Assembly: GCA_964036045.1 (NCBI GenBank)
Contig: OZ038385.1
Span: forward strand, 61,289,919-61,353,918
Direction: 5' to 3'
Length of the DNA: 64,000 nucleotides
DNA from: Eutreptiella sp. 'Long Island Sound 2002'
Lineage: Eukaryota > Euglenozoa > Euglenophyceae > Eutreptiales > Eutreptiaceae
Made by a program: the position numbers and the translations under genes. Of this stretch, positions 42,901-55,500 are shown in pieces. Each line of letters opens with the position of its first letter. The stretch's first letter is position 1. The notes beneath the pieces were generated by a model. The model saw only the letters and a list, made by a program, of their open reading frames with translations, was not told the DNA's origin and did no database searches.

Positions 42901-44383
42901 TGAGTAGCCCAAACAAGGGTTGTACGGCGTGCACAGCGCGTGGCCTACATCTCTTTAATGCATTGTGTGTATGCAAAGAGAGGAGACGATTCACAGCCAT
43001 TGTTTTTCCTAATCTAACCCACAACAACCAATCATAGCGTGACTCAACCAGGAGATGAGCTCCTCCTGCGCTTACTTACCTTACTCACCACGCACCATGT
43101 GAATGCTGAAGGGAACACGAACGCAAAGACAACCCTAAGCGTTTAAGCAACCCTACGGCGAGTTGTAAGCAAACCTAAGCGATTACTGCATCGTGTGTCA
43201 TACATGCCCTTCTTACCTTATTTCCTGCAGAAGAAGGAAGGTAATGGCGAGCGACTGCACAGCGCAAAACAAGCCTAAGCATTTTCAGCAACCCTATATT
43301 AGCGCTACGGCAACACGAGCACGAGCAAGCACTTTCCTTATTACCTGTGAAGAGAAGAGAAGGGTGGATTGGGGCACAGGGAAAGCGCCACAAGGTGGAA
43401 TGCCTGGATTAGGCACATGCATCGCAGGCACAGCGCACTCATCAACCCTACGTGCGCGCTGCGTGCTCCATTCGTTTCGCATACCCTTCATCTCAGTTTT
43501 GACCTGTGCAAAGCAAAGGAGGTGAACGCCCGAACCCCCAATGAAAGCAACAATGACAACCCTAGCGTTTTAATGAAGCAACCTCCACAAACGCAATGCA
43601 TGCGTGTGACATGACACCAACATACCTGAGAGGTGGGTTGGCCTCCTGCTCTGTTGTGTGGGGTTCTGTTGAAAACTTTTTCCTAACGTTTATGACATTT
43701 TTGATGCAACTGTGCAAAAATTTCTTTTAAAAGCTTTAAAAACCACGGCGCATACCTTTTTTTTCAGGAGCTGTTTACGCTTGCGCAACTCTTTTTGGGA
43801 GTGCGCTCCTGTTGCGCTTTTCTTCGACTTTAGGTTTTACTCTAAAAATGACGATTTCTAACCTTGTTTCGTCAATTTTTAGCGATTTGACTTCTTAAAT
43901 CGCTACCCCTTTCGCTAAACCACAGGAATCACTCCCTGGTGGTTCCGTTTTCTATTTTTGTCAGCTCCTGGAGTTTTGTGCCCTCCATTGGGAGTATTGC
44001 TTCGTCCTGGCCCTTGGTCAGGACGTCTACTAAAACGCTGTCTATACAGCGATCGTCGTCCGCATTAGAGCGTTCGACTGTACCCTGGTGGGCGAGCATA
44101 CGTGCTCTAGGGAGGGAGTCTTGGGTTCAAACACCATTACCCCACAAATTTGTACCAAACGTTTTCGCCTCACGCTGTCGACTTTTGAGGAATGCCCCAT
44201 CGAAGGAACATCATTCACGGTACATTACACTGTTTTCGTTAAGGGTACCTACAGTGTGATAGGCTTCTATGAACTGCTGGGAATGTCTCTGGCTGGTTTA
44301 ATGCATTTTCTGAGGTAATTTTGGGGAAATTTGAGCCTTTTTCTTTGGTCCTACTAGCTTGATCAACTAGTACTCCAGGGGGG

Positions 44384-44973
44384 AGTAAGAAAAAGTCACC
44401 GCCATGTCTTTCTGGGAGGTCTTGATCCAGGCCAAGCCACCCCTAAAACCCTTTCCTTGATGCTGAGACTTACTTAAGAATTTTTATCACTCTTTTAAAC
44501 CTTAACGTACACTTTCTCAAAGTAACTAGGGTTATAACCCTAGCCCCCCATGAAGTTCACCCCTACCACTCAACTGAGCGGAGGTATCTTCCTTCATGGA
44601 GGTTATACCGGAATAAAGTAGGCACTTCATGCCTAAGGGCTTGTAGTCTAAGCCTAGTCGTCCCCCACCTCAAGACCCCTATACTCAATTGATACTACCA
44701 CTTATTGTGGTTCTACTTTTTAACTGTTTCTGAACTCAGTTGCTTGGCCAAGTCATATTCTGTGTCTGGCCTAACCCCTCTGCCTCACTTTCCTAACCAA
44801 CTCCATTTCATCCACAAGAGTGCAGATGAAGTGCTTGATGCTAACTTGGAGCCCAGAGTCATGCCGGGTTTCTTATAAAAATCATTTGTTTTGTCCATTT
44901 GTGATCAAATCTTTGTAGTTATGCCTGCTTTGTCTATCTGCAGCCCTTCTGTGATACACTGGATTTCAAAACT
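44384..44973 (+). repeat. Element A 3' LTR, left part
   Basis: The first 590 bp of the LTR (AGTAAGAAAAAGTCACC to GGATTTCAAAACT), directly after the polypurine tract, broken off by block D. AATAAA is kept at 44,612-44,617. Confidence 0.88.
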
Positions 44974-45600
44974 GCGCCCTGTTGCCGGATAGATATAAAA
45001 AGATAACAAAAACACAACGAAAAAAGTTTCTAAATAGCTGGAAGTAAAGCTAATTAGCAAAAAAAACGGGTAGGACAAAAAGCACGCAGCGAAACACGTT
45101 AAAAGAGGACGTCGAAAATTTTGAACTTAAATAGACAGATAAATAGCGCCGTAAGCGCGGTAACGTTAATAAGAACATAACGCCGTGCCCCTCGTCGCCT
45201 AATTTGCGGTCTACGCAAAGAAAACTGCGTCGCGAGCAACACGTAAAACTCGAAAAATTCTTTTGGTAATACACCGCGCCCCTGCACTCGCTTCCTCACG
45301 CCCTCTTTTATTCACCATGTACCTCTCCCTCCCGCTCGTGCTCCCCCCTGAGCGCCTCTGCCTCCTTCTCGCTGCAGGCGGAAATTACGCGCCAACAAGA
45401 CCAGAACCACCAATTTCAACTACAAGTTCAAGTATGGGAATCAGAGTTCGGAGTACTTTCAACAACGACGCCATGGAGGCCGACGGGTAACACGTAAGTC
45501 AGTGAGTAAAACGTGGTCTTAATGCTCGCGCGTGGGTTGCGTAGAGTATGATTTCAATTTCTTTTCAAAAACGGAAAACCATTTTTACGAGTTTTACAGG
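44974..45600. other. Block D, A/T-richer part
   Basis: Unrelated to the LTR. It begins GCGCCCTGTTGCCGG and is A-rich with TATAAAAAG near 44,994. One 75-codon open frame (45,263-45,490, plus) shows no domain. Function and origin unknown. Confidence 0.5.
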
Positions 45601-47026
45601 AAATTCTTAAGGGGAAACAGAAAACCAGCGCCACTAGCAAGGCAAAAAAAAAAAAGACGACAGGGCACCACAGGACAGCACCACACGGCAGCACAGCGCC
45701 ACAGGACACAACAGGGGAGCAAGACACCACAGGGAAGACGGAAAAAATTTTGGAAAAAATTTGAGAAAAAATTTTGGAAAATTTTGGAAACAATTTTGGA
45801 AAAGTTTTGGAAAACATTTCGGAACAGACACGGACACCAAAGCCGACACACACCACCAAACGACAACGCCAGGCAACCAGAGCCACCAGCGGACCCCCGA
45901 AAACAAGCAGCGACACCAGGATCCAACAGCTCCAGGCACCAGAAACAGCACAGACCAGGCGGACAGCACAACTCAAGGGCACCAGCACAGCGCAGCACAG
46001 CACCGCACAGGGCGGAAAGGACAGGGAACGCACAGCACGACACCCCAGAACACACACAGCAGACACGCAGCGGCAGGAAACAAACAACAGGCACATGCAA
46101 CGACGCAAACAAAGAGCAGAGCACGACAGCACACCACAAAACGACAGCAAAGCGCCACAGAACACAACACCGGGCAGCGGAGCACCAAGACACACCACAC
46201 CAAACCACAGGGCGGCGAGCGGCGCGGCCAGACAGGGACAGCACCACCAAAACACGACACCAAGACCCACCAGGAGACAACAGAGGACAGCCAGGCTCAA
46301 CAGCAAACACCCAAACACAACAGGCAACACCACACAACACCAGCCAGCGCCAGAGGGGCGAGAGAGCACCGCACAAAGAGCAACGACAGGGATAGCACCA
46401 CTGAAGCACACACCAGCACAGCCCACAGCCCAGGACAAACAAAGCACCCCCGCACCGCACAACCGGCAAGGCACGGACGAGGAAAAAAGCAAAAAAAACA
46501 AACAAGAAACAAAGGAAAAGCAGCCAAAAAAAAAAAACAAAGGGGGGGGGTGGGGGGACAACAAGGCGTGAAGGCCCAAGGCATCCCGGGCCGGAAAACA
46601 CGGAACGCCGGAGACAACGGGGGCGCACAAGGGAGAAGAAAAAAAGGCGGCGGAAGCAAAAAAAAAACAAAGGACGAAAGAAAAGCGGGCCAGAAAAAAA
46701 GGACAAAAAAAAAGAACAAGGGGGGGGAGGGGGGGGGAACAAGACACCAAGTCCCAAGGCACCCCGGGCCGGAAAACACGGAACGCCAGAGAAAAAGGGC
46801 AACTCCAGCCCGCAAGGGGCCGAGCGCACAAAGAGCACACCAAGGCCGGCCATAGGAAAGGTGAGGCACACCAAAACGCTCCCGGGAGGCCGGCCCGCCC
46901 GACCCGGCCAAGAAGGGCACGCACGCGCACACATGCGCGGGACCCGGGCGTGGCGTCCTCCAACCCGAAAATGGAGGTGTCGGCGTCCACACGAAACAGC
47001 CCCGGTGCTCCGGCCGAGTCCCCCGT
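45601..47026 (-). repeat. Block D, strand-biased low-complexity part
   Basis: The minus strand is G/T-rich, as in region 1-4,900; the plus strand is CA/GA-rich. It includes AAAATTTTGG-type tandem units (45,744-45,825). A 40-bp phrase containing CCGGGCCGGAAAACACGG recurs at about 46,585 and 46,765. Two overlapping minus-strand open frames of 478 and 504 codons exist only because the composition avoids stops. I do not accept them as genes. Confidence 0.65.
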
Positions 47027-49117
47027 CGAAAGAAGGGCGGTACGGGAAACCGGACGCGTCAGTGACCAAGTCTACACAAACCAAACCACCGCAGCGCACG
47101 CAACCCAAGACCGACGCCGGAGGGACCCGCCGGGGGCAACCCCATCGCGGGGCCCCGAACGGGTACGACGCAAAGCAAGCCTAGCGCCGCCGCCTCGGCA
47201 GCGGCCAGCGGCAGGCACAACGAGCCCCGTTCTCGGCCGGCCTCCACGTGCCCCGCGCAGCCGCGAAGTAAATCCGGGGGCGTAAGCCCCTGGGATGGGC
47301 GAGAGCGACCGGACCGGACGAGGCGCGGCGCACCAAAGCGGGGCCACAAGGCACGCCAGAGAGGCACACCGCCGGCCACGACCAAGGCAAACGGACAGGT
47401 GCCAAGCAACAACGGCCACCGGGTGCCGCAAAGCCGGGCAGCGCGCACAACCCGCAACGAACCACGGCACAGGAACAGGTGCCAGGCAACACCCAACCCA
47501 CACACCACAAACCCCAGCCAGGAAGGGTTACAAGCAGACGGTGCATAAGGATACACACACCCAAATACCCCAGCCAAGAGTGGCGGGGCACCGCCGAAAC
47601 AGGAGCCCAAGCACACCCACCCACAGCGCACAGCCCAGCCAGGAGTGGCGGGGTACAAGCGGAGCGCGCACACAAACACACACAGACCGCAACACCCCAG
47701 CCAGGAGTGGCGGGGCGCAGCCGAAACCCGAGCCCAAGCACCTACACCCACACCGCACACCCCAGCCAGGAGTGGCGGGGTAGAAGCAGAGGGTGCACAC
47801 GGACACACACGCCCCAACACCCGAGCCAGGAGTGGCGAGGCGCAGCCGAAACCCGAGCACACGCACACACAGACACCGCACACCCCAGCCAGAAGTGGCT
47901 GGGTACAAGCGGGGCGCGCCCATAACCACCCACACACCCCAACACCCTAGCCAGGAGTGGCAGGGCGCAGCCGTAACCGGAGCCCAAGCTCACACACCCA
48001 CGCCGCACACCCCAAACAGGCAGGCGGGGTACAAGCGGAGCGCCCACACAAACACAAACACACCCCAACACCCCAGCCAGGAGGGGCGGGGCGCGGCCGA
48101 GGACCGAGCCCAAGCACACACACCCACACCGCACACCCCAGCCAGGAGTGGCGGGGTACAAGCGGAGCGCGCCTACAAACACAAACACACCCCAACACCC
48201 CAGGCAAGAGTGGCGGGGCGCAGCCGAAACCCGAGCCCAAGCACACACACCCACACAGCACACCCCAGCCAGGAGTGGCGGGGTACAAGCGGATCGCGCA
48301 CACAAACACACACACACACCCAAACACCCCGGCCAGGAGTGGCGGGGCGCAGCCGAAACCCGAGCCCAAGCACACACACCCACGCCGCACACCCCAGCCA
48401 GGAGTTGGGGGGTACAGGAGGAGTGCGCACACAACCACACACACCCCAAAACCCCAGCCAAAAATGGTGGGGCGCAAGCCACGACCCAAGCCCAACCGCA
48501 CACACCCGAAACCCCAGCCACGAATGGTGGGGCGAAACCAAAACCCGTACCCAAACACACACCCCAAGAGGACAGCCGGGAGTGGCGGGGTTACCGAGAA
48601 ACCCAAACCCAAACACAAGCACCACACAACAGTAGGAAACCCAGTGTCCATAGCCGGGGCCCTGAGGCAGCCCGTGCCATGCACGTGACCCGGCCAAACG
48701 AGATCCGGAGCTAGGGGGTAAGGCTGCATCCTGAGGCCTGCGCTGCTTTGAGACTCGAGGCGGAGCGTGCGACACCCAAGCACCTCGGAACCCCAGTACT
48801 AAGAACATGCATCCATGCCTTGGGAACGGGATACGCCAGGAAGTGCGGTGAACCCCTAGGGTTCCGCCTAAAGGAGGGGACGTGCGCAAGCACGGGGGCC
48901 CACCCTCCCGGCATGACAAGTACATCACGCTGGCGGCGATCAGCCCTCCCGGTGTTGCCCGGGGCCGCTTTGTTGGGGGCCACCAATCAGGTCTAGGGGG
49001 AAGTAAGTCGCCTCCCCTTTTCAACGCGCGGAACCTCTTCCTGTTCGTCACAGGGGCAACGCCATGGGTAACCATGGGGCGCCTTTCGACTACCGAGTGC
49101 ACCTACCCTGCCCTACC
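47027..49117 (-). repeat. Segment R, inverted shorter copy in block D
   Basis: Reverse complement of the segment in element C. Its tail part (47,027-47,510) matches 40,353-40,879, a shorter array follows (47,511-48,592), and its head part (48,593-49,117) matches 36,226-36,730. The single head and smaller array make it about 2.1 kb against 4.65 kb in C. Confidence 0.85.
47511..48592 (-). repeat. Minisatellite array, GCCACTCCTGGC core (array 3)
   Basis: About 17 copies of GCCAGGAGTGGC (the core on the other strand), spaced about 60-66 bp, with the same two alternating spacer types as array 2. Confidence 0.88.
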
Positions 49118-49563
49118 TAACCCTAGTGGTCCCCCACCTCAAGACCCCTATACTCAATTGATACTACCACTTATTGTGGTTCTACTTCTTAACTGTTTCT
49201 GAATTCAGTTGCTTGGCCAAGTTATATTCTGTGTCTGGCCTAACCCCTCTGCCTCACTTTCCTAACCAACTCCATTTCATCCACAAGAGTGCACATGAAG
49301 TGCTGGATGCTAACTTGGAGTCCAAAGTCATGCCAGTTTTCTTATAAAAATCATTTGTTTTATCCATTTGTGATTGAATCTTTGTGATTATGCCTGCTTT
49401 GTCTAACTGCAGCCCTTCTGTGATACACTGGATTTCAAAACTATTCATTGATTCGATCCACATCCTGTTCTTGCTCTACTTGCTGCTTTGGTTCTGTTTT
49501 TCAACACAAAAACCTGCAGGATTTCATCAAACCTATTAGGGCATTAATCAAGGACATCTTTCT
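49118..49563 (+). repeat. Element A 3' LTR, right part
   Basis: The last 446 bp of the LTR, from CCTAGTGGTCCCCCACC to CATCTTTCT, followed by the target duplication TACAA (49,564-49,568). About 326 bp at its start repeat the end of the left part (44,648-44,973), so D is flanked by a long direct duplication. Confidence 0.85.
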
Positions 49564-49791
49564 TACAACAACCAACACCGGGCGCCCGGGTTCAAAAAAA
49601 GAGGATTGCATGCTGAGCTGGTGCAAGAAAGGGGCATATGATGCACAAACATCCCCAAAATCAGAGCTATTGGGGTTCAAGTGGGCAAACACTCACAACA
49701 AATCTGTCCATTACTCTATGCAACTCGCAAATCCGTCACCAAACCCTTGTCTTATGTGGCTGCACTACGTTTGGTACCCAATTGAAATTAG

Positions 49792-49846
49792 GTCCCAAAT
49801 CAATACGGTCCCTACGCCTACTGTAGCTTGGACAGGGGCGTAGCTT
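49792..49846. repeat. 55-bp dispersed repeat E, right copy
   Basis: Copy of 10,826-10,881 in the same orientation, 224 bp beyond the right target duplication of A. Confidence 0.7.
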
Positions 49847-51900
49847 ATACAGGGGGGCGGGTGTACATGAATAACGAGATTGGTTTTGCACCCAATACAA
49901 CGGGGAATAAACCCCTTCGGGTACTCCCGGCACTTCGCTTGCTGCAAATACAACATGCATAAAGATCATTCCAAAGATGGCACGTTAGCTCATCTATTAA
50001 CCAAAACCAAAGAAGAGGTCTGTGCAAAATTAAAATGACCATTGAAATGTAGTGGCGGCGGAGCAACCACACCCAGGGATGCTAATGGGTGAGGCCCGAA
50101 CTACAAAACCATGGAGGGCCTAGTGATATCAATATTGAGAAATGCGTGGCCGTACAGCCCATGCTTCCAAGCAGCAATCCTGGTGGTTGTGTTGTTTTTC
50201 AGTTGGCCTTTCAACCTCTCTCCTACTCGATAAGCCAAGACCCTAGTCTCCAAGCACCACCCACATAAAGCACCGCAATTAAATTCACGCCTGCCCGGGA
50301 ACTAAAGCCAAGGGCACGAACAACTATTGAAAAGGGAGAGGAAGAGGAGGCGAAGACACTGACATGCCGGGGAAGGAGAAAGAGAGAGAGAACAAAAGAC
50401 AATGACAAACGAGTACTCCTCTCAAAACACATAGAAACCTAACCCCCCCCCCTTGGTGAAGTGATCGACACTTGACTACAAGATTGGGTAACGTCTGCAA
50501 TGAATTCATAGCTCACTGCCGATCTTTATGATGATGATGAAATCTGTGTCCCTGACGCGTGCCTTGCCCTATGGGATGAATAGGTTGGCCGCAACCTAGA
50601 GCTTCTAGTGCAGGCTTTAAGGCAAGTCGACTGCACATCGAATTTGGAAGATCTGCATGAAGAACAGGGCAGGGGCGCGAGGCTGCAGGAACCACAGGCT
50701 ACCCCCCCAGGCTACACATGTTCAAGGTTCCTCAACTAGGAGTTCGTTCCTCAACTATGAGTTCTCTGAGCCTCGTATTCCCTAAATCCTGAAACAGGCA
50801 TCCTCCCCTATTTCAGCAGAACACCCCCTCCCTGGTCCTGAAAATTGTAAATAGGGCACCCCGCCTCCCTGCATTTACTGCAGGTAGTGTCCAGGGACTT
50901 ACCCCCATCTGAGGACAGGTCTCTCCCAGTCTGAATTTACCCTCAGGGTACCCGAAGCCTGACACTGTCAACCGGCTGTGACTTTTGCCTCAGGGTGCTC
51001 TTGTAACCGTGAAGTGGAAATAGTGCTCCCCTTGCCCTGAATATCCTTCTAACCCCCCCCCCCCCCGTCAGCTGCAGACGAGAACAACAAATCCATGGTG
51101 ACCTGCCAAACCCCCTCCCCCTCCAGTCAAATGCCAATCCACCCTGGAGCTATCTGGCAGACACACACGCGGATGTGTCCTTCCACGGTCCAAGGACCAA
51201 ACCATCAAATTATCCCACTGAGGGACGAAATTCATGAGAGAGAGCAGCAAGGGGAGAAAAAGAGGAAGGGAATTCACTGACATGCTGAGGAAAGAGTGAG
51301 CAAGAGAGGGGGATATCAAAACATGATGAGATGGGAAGGGGCACCTACATTTCTCTAGCCAATTGTGCCCTGTTTCTAAAGCAAGGACACACCCAACATT
51401 CGGAAAGGTTGGAGACAGGGTCCCCTTGCCTTGACTTTGCTGAGAGAACACCCAACCTTCAAATGCCAATATGCCCTGGAACTAAAGCCAAAGGCACTAG
51501 AACGCTTTTCGTATGCTATATACAGGGGGAGTGAGTCTGGGGGGAATACTCCACCCTCCAAAGGTCAAAGCTTCTCCAATACGTCCCTGCAGCTTGACAG
51601 TATCTCAGAAAGAAACATCGCACTTTGCTCCACAACTAGCCCACAGGTGAGTCACCACTTCGAAAGCGGGGCTATTGCCACCAGAACTGCCAGAGCCACA
51701 CTGTTGGCACTAGCTCACAATCAGCATCAGCTGAAGACCTGGAGAAAGAGTATGGTTCAGTTGCCACCCCACAACGTTACGACTGATGTGGAGTGCCACA
51801 TTGAATCCTCAAAGGTGGAATTATTGTTCCACTTCCTGCGGCAGGCCCACAGACTCGCACAGACTTCCTGCCACGGGGGCCGCCGCCGGCCAATGTGTGA
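49847..51900. other. Non-coding stretch with C runs
   Basis: No gene recognised. A CCCC-TTCG-GGG hairpin occurs near 49,912-49,922 and a C14 run at 51,053-51,066. Open frames are short and random-looking. Confidence 0.5.
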
Positions 51901-51924
51901 CCCCGAGGGGTGTTCGACAGTTTG

Positions 51925-52005
51925 GGGGGCTGTAGGGAGGGGGGGGGGCACCAGCCCCCTCCGAAGGGGGGGGGGGCGGGGACCCCCCCCCCTTCGTTGA
52001 CCCAA
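51925..52005. repeat. G-run/C-run inverted segment
   Basis: Long G runs (51,938 onward and 51,967 onward) are followed by a C10 run at 51,983-51,992, with CCGAAGG between. It can form a GC hairpin or a G-quadruplex. A similar G9/C7 pair lies at 52,812-52,838. Confidence 0.6.
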
Positions 52006-52405
52006 ACCCAGCACCGTTTCCGTCAAGCCCCGTCCAAGCGCGCAAACAGACAAAGCTAACAAGAGGTTTTGCTGCACTGCACCACTTTCAGAGCAGTACC
52101 GAATGTTGCCTTGAGCTCGCCCAAAAGTTATCAAATGTCTCTTAGGCTGCCTTGGGTCAGCTCTCTCTCCCCCCATGTGGAACCCGGTTACCGACGCATG
52201 GTCGGTGCAGTGGTCTTAGTAACCGTGCATGCAAAACGGGTTATGCCGGTATCCACTGGCCGTCAAATAGTGTCCCTTCCCCTTGTCAAAAACCACATTC
52301 ATATATATATATAGAGAAGCAAAGGGAAGGGAGGGGCCTCAAGCATCGGAATCATCCTCCCACTCGTCACGTGCCCTCTTGTCAGTACTCTTGGGGCGAG
52401 CACGC

Positions 52406-52533
52406 TTCTGCCGCCTAGGGGATCCCCACCACTTCAGAGCGGGGGGCGGGATCAGAGGTGGCCCACAAGTGGGCAAGGTGGCTACATAACCCCTGCCACC
52501 TCGGGGGTCCCCACCGCTTCAAAGCGGGGAACT
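52406..52533. repeat. Pair of direct repeats with a CCCCACCGCTT hairpin
   Basis: GGGGATCCCCACCACTTCAG...GCGGGG near 52,418 is repeated as GGGGGTCCCCACCGCTTCAA...GCGGGG near 52,502, about 83 bp apart. Each can fold (CCGCTT/AAGCGG in the second). Confidence 0.55.
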
Positions 52534-52539
52534 CTAACA

Positions 52540-55500
52540 AAAAAAATCACGTCCCTTAACGACCGCCTTGGCTAACGCTCAAAGAGGCTCCCATCAGCCA
52601 AGGTCCGACCTGGAGGCCTGGTCAGGGTCAAAATGGTTTTTTGTGTGTTTCAGCCATTTTTGAATTCTCCACGAAATTCTGAGTATTTTGAGTACAGACA
52701 CATAGAGTCGAACAAAAAATTTTCCCCTGCCGTATGCCTAAAACAAAATCTCCGGCGCCTCTGGCGCCAACAAAGCACATTGTTCCATGCGACAACTTTG
52801 GGGTCCGTAGAGGGGGGGGGTCCCCCACCCCCCCCCTTTGGGGTCGAGTCCCGACCAGGATCGGCCCCCGTGCTTCCTGCGGCACGTCCTTGCAACCTGA
52901 AACTAAAACAAGCTCCATCTGAAACAGCCTTTCTGGCAAATAGTAATAAATGGCCTTGTCCCTGCTATCCCTGCCAGTTCTCACAATACGGTAAATGAGG
53001 GGCCATGCAGCCGCGTTTGATGCACCAGACTCTGCCACAAAGACAGGTTTCATCTGAAGAGGGGCGCAATCAACGCCAATACCCAAGTCCCCTCCAATAC
53101 CCCGAACACATGCAAGGCCACAAGAGGGTAGGGTTCGGGGTCGAGGAGGCGGAACCGACTGGCCAAAAGATTGCATGCCCTCCAGTCCCAGGCAGCTTCT
53201 TTTTCTCTTTGTTCTCATGGCCACTTCCAAAAATAAAATGAACGTGCAGTCATCTGTATGTAATATGCAAGAATACATTCACGCATCAAGAAATTGGACT
53301 CACCCATGTATGTGCGCCAATGCCGACACCACCTTTTCAGAGATACCAAGTCAATTGATGCAAGGGGTGTTTTCAGCATATGCCAGATGCACAGATGTAT
53401 GGAATGGGGCACCTCGATCTCGTCCTGTTGTGTGCACAGCTTCAAAAAGTGACTGTCGTTATAAAGCAGGGAAAAAAAAAGATTCCACTCTCATGAACCA
53501 TCCTACGAGACAGGACGAAGACAATTCCATCTGCAACACATGTACCCTTTGATCTACTCTATTTTGCATGCTTGGGTCAAAAATGGTTCATCATCCCCAA
53601 CACCACTCTTACACACTGCAGCCCCATCCTTGCATGGCATGCTTACCTTGGCAATAATTTGCTTGCAGGACGCCCGCTCAGATCATCAGGGGGCATTTGC
53701 ACACAGTGCATGCACAGCATGCTCACAGCCCCAGAGGTGGCCTGAGCCAGAACCAACGTCCAAACAATGGACTGGGCCCTGAAATTTGCGCAGTCAACCT
53801 GCCTTGTGTCAGAAACGTCCGGCTGATTGTGCCTGAAAACTCTGGGGAGGAGGGGCGAGCGGAGACAGTGGCACGGTTCGATGAGGAAACCCCAAAATGG
53901 CATATGTACCGTCTCCTATGTTCACCCACCAACTTGAAAAATTCCAGATTAAACTCAGGTGTGTGTGCATGATTGCAGCCAGGGCACTAAATACATTGGA
54001 TGCTGCAGACACACGGGACTCAGAAGCACCTCGCCATGCTTGGCTAGTTTCGCTGTTTTTTTCTCTTTTTTTCGTTCTTTTCTTTTCTTTTCCTCCATGT
54101 GTTGACAAACCCACACATCATTCAAGGTGATATGGGCCCCGCTCCAGCCACTGGCCTGTCCACCACTGTTCGTGCGCTGCAGAAGATACCAGGCAGGCAA
54201 AGGCGGCTGTCCAAAATCAGCAAGAACTGTGGTGGTGGCTGCTACGTTGCAAGGAGGCAATCTCTGTACGGCTGTAACACGGGGTAGGAACAGAAGACAT
54301 ACTGAAAATCCTGCACGACATGCTGGCAGGGTATTAGTTTAGACGTGGCCTCGGAAACACCATCCCATACATATGTGTCTGTGTGTGGCTTCTGGCGTAC
54401 TTCTACCCGTCGTGAGCAACACCCCACAACGTGTCGAAATCCAGGGGTTTGTCTGCGAATGATGACAGCAACAAACAAAAATACCCTCTTGAAGTGGTTC
54501 GATCCCTGTTTGGGAGTTGTCAGCATCAATCATCAAACATACCAGTGAGTGCTGTGCTGTCCTGGACAATCCAGACAACATGGGATGAAAGAGAGAGCAA
54601 TGGTCAGTCTAATTGACCGAATGTCCCCACCAGAGCATTTTCAGCTGTTATTCCACCAGTGCATTGGGGGGGGGGGGGGGGAACGCGGTCCGCTGCCTCA
54701 ACACATTTGCAGTCAGGCCTGGTTGTGCTCAGGATCAGGTGTCAAGATATTTGGTGCTTACAAGAGGCAACCCACTGGAACGAGTGTGCCTGGTGCGGTC
54801 CAGAGCTGGGCACACTAACAGAATGCCACAGAATTATTTGCCAGGACTGCAAATGTATCTCAGAATGCCAGAGGACAGAACAGTCATCCAAATGCATGAC
54901 GAGTTTTCCTTTCCTCTTTTTTTTCTTCTCTTCTTTTTGCTTTTTTTCCTTTACCCCTTGAAATACGACAGTGCTGAAGTCCGCTACGCCTAAGCATAAC
55001 AAAACACACACCAAGTGTGAATGTAGCTTATAAACGGCAACACAGTGTGGTAGACGATTGCAGAGTATACGGGACATGAGCATCGACTGTCAAGATCCGC
55101 CATCTGCAGAGGTACGCACAGCTGAGGGAAAGAACCACATTTCTGACTCTGGATGTACAGTGAAACACAATTCCTGTACGCATGCGTGCCAGTGCTCATC
55201 AATAAAAATGGACACACTAACAGGGAAATACTAGAGATATGGTGGGGGGTTTAACAACACCCCTGGTGCAATCCACAAATTCTGTGCTTTCATGGTTCCA
55301 TTGCCATGAGCAGCTGTCGGCCCAAGACTGAGACCACCGTCCTAGATGCAGTACAAGTGTCCATTGTGAGCGACTGAGTGCACAACTCAACTTGAACCCA
55401 AACTTCAGGTTTGGACTTTGTGTTTTGGGCATGTCCTCGAAATTTCAGTGGCTAGGGCGTTTCTACAACCACCTGGACAGACACGTCCTCGTTGCATGGA

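Larger units (their letters stand above)
41854..44383 (+). other. Element A 3' non-coding region, second part
   Basis: Continuation of A after element C, with no convincing open frame. It is homologous (inverted in the window) to element B around 20,000-20,200, with the two-hairpin block at 42,790-42,900. It ends with the polypurine tract CCAGGGGGG at 44,375-44,383. A near copy of that tract context (TACTCCAGGGGGGAATGA) also occurs near 41,905. Together with 30,018-30,348 the tail is about 2.86 kb. Confidence 0.75.
10898..49563 (+). mobile_element. Element A: Ty3/gypsy-type LTR retrotransposon, nested host of B, C and D
   Basis: Outer ends are the 5' LTR start AGTAAGAAAG at 10,898 and the 3' LTR end CATCTTTCT at 49,563. 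They are flanked by the direct repeat TACAA (10,893-10,897 and 49,564-49,568), a 5-bp target duplication. The internal order is primer site, gag, protease, methyltransferase-like domain, RT, RNase H, integrase, chromodomain, long 3' non-coding region, polypurine tract. Insertions B (17,980-29,343), C (30,349-41,848) and D (44,974-49,117) interrupt it. Subtracting them and the duplicated LTR portion gives about 11.3 kb. All genes are broken by frameshifts and stops. The LTRs differ by roughly 10% by eye, so A is the oldest layer. Confidence 0.88.

Noticed and set aside
44080-44150. Second tRNA-like sequence with GGGTTCAAACACC
   Set aside because: The B-box-like word is present, but no acceptor pairing or D arm could be found.
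45554-47108. Two overlapping minus-strand frames of 478 and 504 codons
   Set aside because: They lie in G/T-biased low-complexity DNA; Cys/Val/Leu/Phe-rich chance reading, no domain, and two long frames overlap in the same place.
52628-53278. 216-codon minus-strand frame
   Set aside because: It crosses a G9/C7 run and has no domain. Probably chance.
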